Origin: Odontocerum albicorne
Lineage: Eukaryota; Arthropoda; Insecta; Trichoptera; Odontoceridae
Assembly: GCA_949825065.1 (NCBI GenBank)
Contig: OX463864.1
Span: 18,117,327-18,181,326 of the forward strand
Direction: 5' to 3'
Length of the DNA stretch: 64,000 nt
Below, piece by piece: positions 62,110 to 64,000 of this stretch (its first letter is position 1; the number at the start of each line of letters is the position of its first letter). Below the pieces are notes generated by a model, which was given only the letters and a program-made list of their open reading frames with translations, was not told where the DNA came from and did not search any database. The position numbers were made by a program, and so were the translations under genes.

Positions 62110-62520
62110 ATATAAATGTTACACTCCACCTTATCACATATCGGAAGATTATAAAGGTTTCTTTGTAGTTCATCTTCCATGGTAAGTTTTCAGCGATTTT
62201 CTTACTAAAAAAGTTTTTTTTAATATATGTATGTTAGATGCGAGGAAGTACGTCGTTAAATAGCCGCAGCCACCATATTCCTATACTTACACTTCTCCCG
62301 TGACGTCTGATCTTAATTCCGTCGTCATTTTTATTTTTTACACTCAGGTGTGTCGCCACTGGAGGAGGAGTCTCTTTGGGCAATTTTTTCTTCGTCACTA
62401 AGGACTGTCACGTTCACAAAAAAATATAAAAAATATTTAGATCTTCTAGTGTAGATCGCACTGGATGGTCATTTACTTTGTCTCCCATAACAGCATGGAT
62501 AGCGATGGGATCAAATAACT
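62110..62520 (-). repeat. Two dispersed repeats (62155-62290; 62280-62520)
   Basis: The first matches 10755-10870 (GTTCATCTTCCATGGTAAGTT). The second is a diverged inverted copy of 40545-40800 (ACACTCAGGTGTGTCGCCAC, CTAGTGTAGATCGCACTGGA). They show that the uncharacterised element near the Pax locus is dispersed. Confidence 0.6.
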
Positions 62521-62644
62521 GTTTCTAGTATTGTAAAACAGTAAAAACTACCTTAAAGAACCTTCAGTAGGAACATCGCGATGGATTATTATCTTCATGT
62601 TTCAAGGCTTCTATTATTACACACCATGAGATGTTCAACATGGT

Positions 62645-62805
62645 GCGCATATTTTATCCGTTTTGCATGCCCGAAGTTCATTTTTAGCATATTTTATCCG
62701 TTTTACATGCCCGATGTTCATTTTTAGCATATTTTATCCGTTTTACATGCCCGAAGTTCATTTTTAGCATATTTAATCCGTTTTACATGCCCGAAGTTAT
62801 CTCAA
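62645..62805 (+). repeat. 40-bp minisatellite, four units
   Basis: GCATATTTTATCCGTTTTAC and ATGCCCGAAGTTCATTTTTA recur every 40 bases from 62647 (62687, 62727, 62767). Units are almost identical. Confidence 0.95.
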
Positions 62806-62929
62806 TTGCGTTTGGCATTTTGTTAAATAAATTAAACCTTTGTAGCACTATTTATATTGTCATTTTGGTTTTTGGAAGCTATCGCGAAATACTTCTAAGA
62901 ACCCGAAAGTTACTCTTACGAACACAACA

Positions 62930-63540
62930 GTATTATAGAAGTTTTGAAAGGTACCGATCACAATGAAACAATGGGTACCTGCCAGTTTCCCGGCAGGCCG
63001 TCTCGCTTTCTGATCTCCGTGCACCGCGACGAGGAGGTACTGCCGCTGAGTGCAGGGACAGTCACTTCTCAGCCTAAAGACGTGACTAAACCAAACAAAT
63101 TTCTTTCTTCTCCATCGCCTGCTCAATGCTGAGCGTCGTGGTCCTGGCTGTGTCTGGAACTTGGTGAACCACCTGTATCCATCCTTCCAGATACTGTATC
63201 GCGTTTAAAGAGAACTGCATTGTTTGGCCCTTTATCTCGTAGAAGATCTTCGTTTAGCACGTTTTTCATCAACTGTCTCCACGATCACTTGGTTTTCTAG
63301 ATTTTCGTTATTCTTTCTGGAAATATTTCCAAAGTATTTTAGAATTCTTCTCCTGCATTTTGTCGAAAGTCTTTTGGTGATCTCTAATTCTTAGATGGTA
63401 GACATTGGCGCGCCTTACAGTCCATAGGAAACGATCATTCACCTACATTACCACATCTCGAAGGTATCGATTATGTTTCTTTCTTTATTTCTCATTGCCC
63501 ATGTTTCTACTCCTTAAAGTGTTTTGGAGAATACTAGAGA
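62930..63540 (-). pseudogene. LINE relic, post-RT region
   Basis: The minus strand carries in shifting frames RRRILKYFGNISRKNNENLE, NQVIVETVDEKRAKRRSSTR and SRRWRRKKFVWFSHVFRLR, the KFFGH-I-R-x-x-x-x-LE ... V-E-G-K-x-x-G-x-R-x-R-G order of LINE C-termini. Multiple stops. Confidence 0.55.
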
Positions 63541-63544
63541 TTCA

Positions 63545-64000
63545 TGATGTAGAAAATGTTCTTTCTAACGATAAAACATATGCTTCAAGACAAAAGATAA
63601 CCATTCACATCATTTGCAAAAGAGTACCTTTGAAATACCAATAACTTATAGAGGACACCAAAAGAAGCAAAACAGTTCTTCAGTTAGCGTGGTGCTATGC
63701 TACTTTCTCTCTTAAGTTTGTAATACCAAAACAACATGAAACCATGGTAGTCACTCTTTAGTAATGTAAGAAAGGGCCGCCTCTGTAGTCAACCCAAGAA
63801 GGCAGTGTCTAAGTAGTTAGTATCTGACTCAATTTTCACTTATGGCCAACTTAATCGACTACAATTAACTTGAAAATGCCACAACTGCCGATAGCATAGC
63901 AGAATGAAAACATTGTTATCAACTTATCTGATTGGAACATAAATTAAAGATTTCGAAGTATTTTTCGTAGGCTTTTCTTCGTAGGCTTCGTCAGTTGTTT
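63545..64000. other. No recognised feature
   Basis: Unremarkable sequence to the window edge. The last 40 bases contain a TTCGTAGGCTT duplication. Confidence 0.4.

Overview
The window looks like intergenic and intronic DNA of an arthropod, almost certainly an insect. It is AT-rich and gene-poor, with remains of RTE-like and Jockey-like LINEs, mariner/Tc1-type DNA transposons, tRNA-derived SINEs, palindromic elements and minisatellites. The only confidently recognised host coding sequence is one 198-bp exon of a Pax2/5/8 (shaven/sparkling, D-Pax2) gene on the minus strand. It carries the second half of the paired domain and appears twice (25499-25696 and 43046-43243).

The layout is dominated by one structural fact. 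Bases 24556-41901 and 42102-58073 are two versions of the same locus in direct orientation, separated only by a run of exactly 200 N. The first copy runs into the gap at its right end and the second starts at the gap, so the pattern is left unique - copy A - gap - copy B - right unique. This is what results when two contigs ending in allelic sequence are scaffolded without being merged. I read it as a false (haplotypic) duplication. The two Pax exons differ only at two synonymous sites. The copies also differ by large mobile-element indels: a 3.4-kb block with a 43-bp minisatellite only in A, and a mariner fragment, a LINE fragment and an extra palindrome only in B.

Region by region. 1-24.5 kb: RTE relics with 67-bp and 19-bp minisatellites, a possible Ser/Tyr/Gly-rich exon on the plus strand (1727-1842), an internally inverted mariner derivative, a 73-bp satellite, three CACGTG boxes spaced 11 bp apart, a deleted mariner, Jockey-like relics, palindromes, a Tigger-like element with 22-bp inverted ends, and a small GC-rich promoter-like patch. 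24.5-58 kb: the doubled Pax locus, with the paired-domain exon, a second well-formed candidate exon about 7 kb 5' of it, and non-repeat stretches that hardly differ between copies and may be regulatory. 58-64 kb: more LINE and SINE relics, a 141-bp-arm near-perfect palindrome and a 40-bp minisatellite.

No intact transposase, reverse transcriptase, tRNA or rRNA gene is visible. Most longer open frames are relics or tandem-repeat artefacts. The clearest unusual themes are the false duplication, the repeated birth of minisatellites in or beside one stretch of a degraded RTE family, and a dispersed palindromic family with a hammerhead-ribozyme-like core. All family names come from reading motifs, not from a database search.
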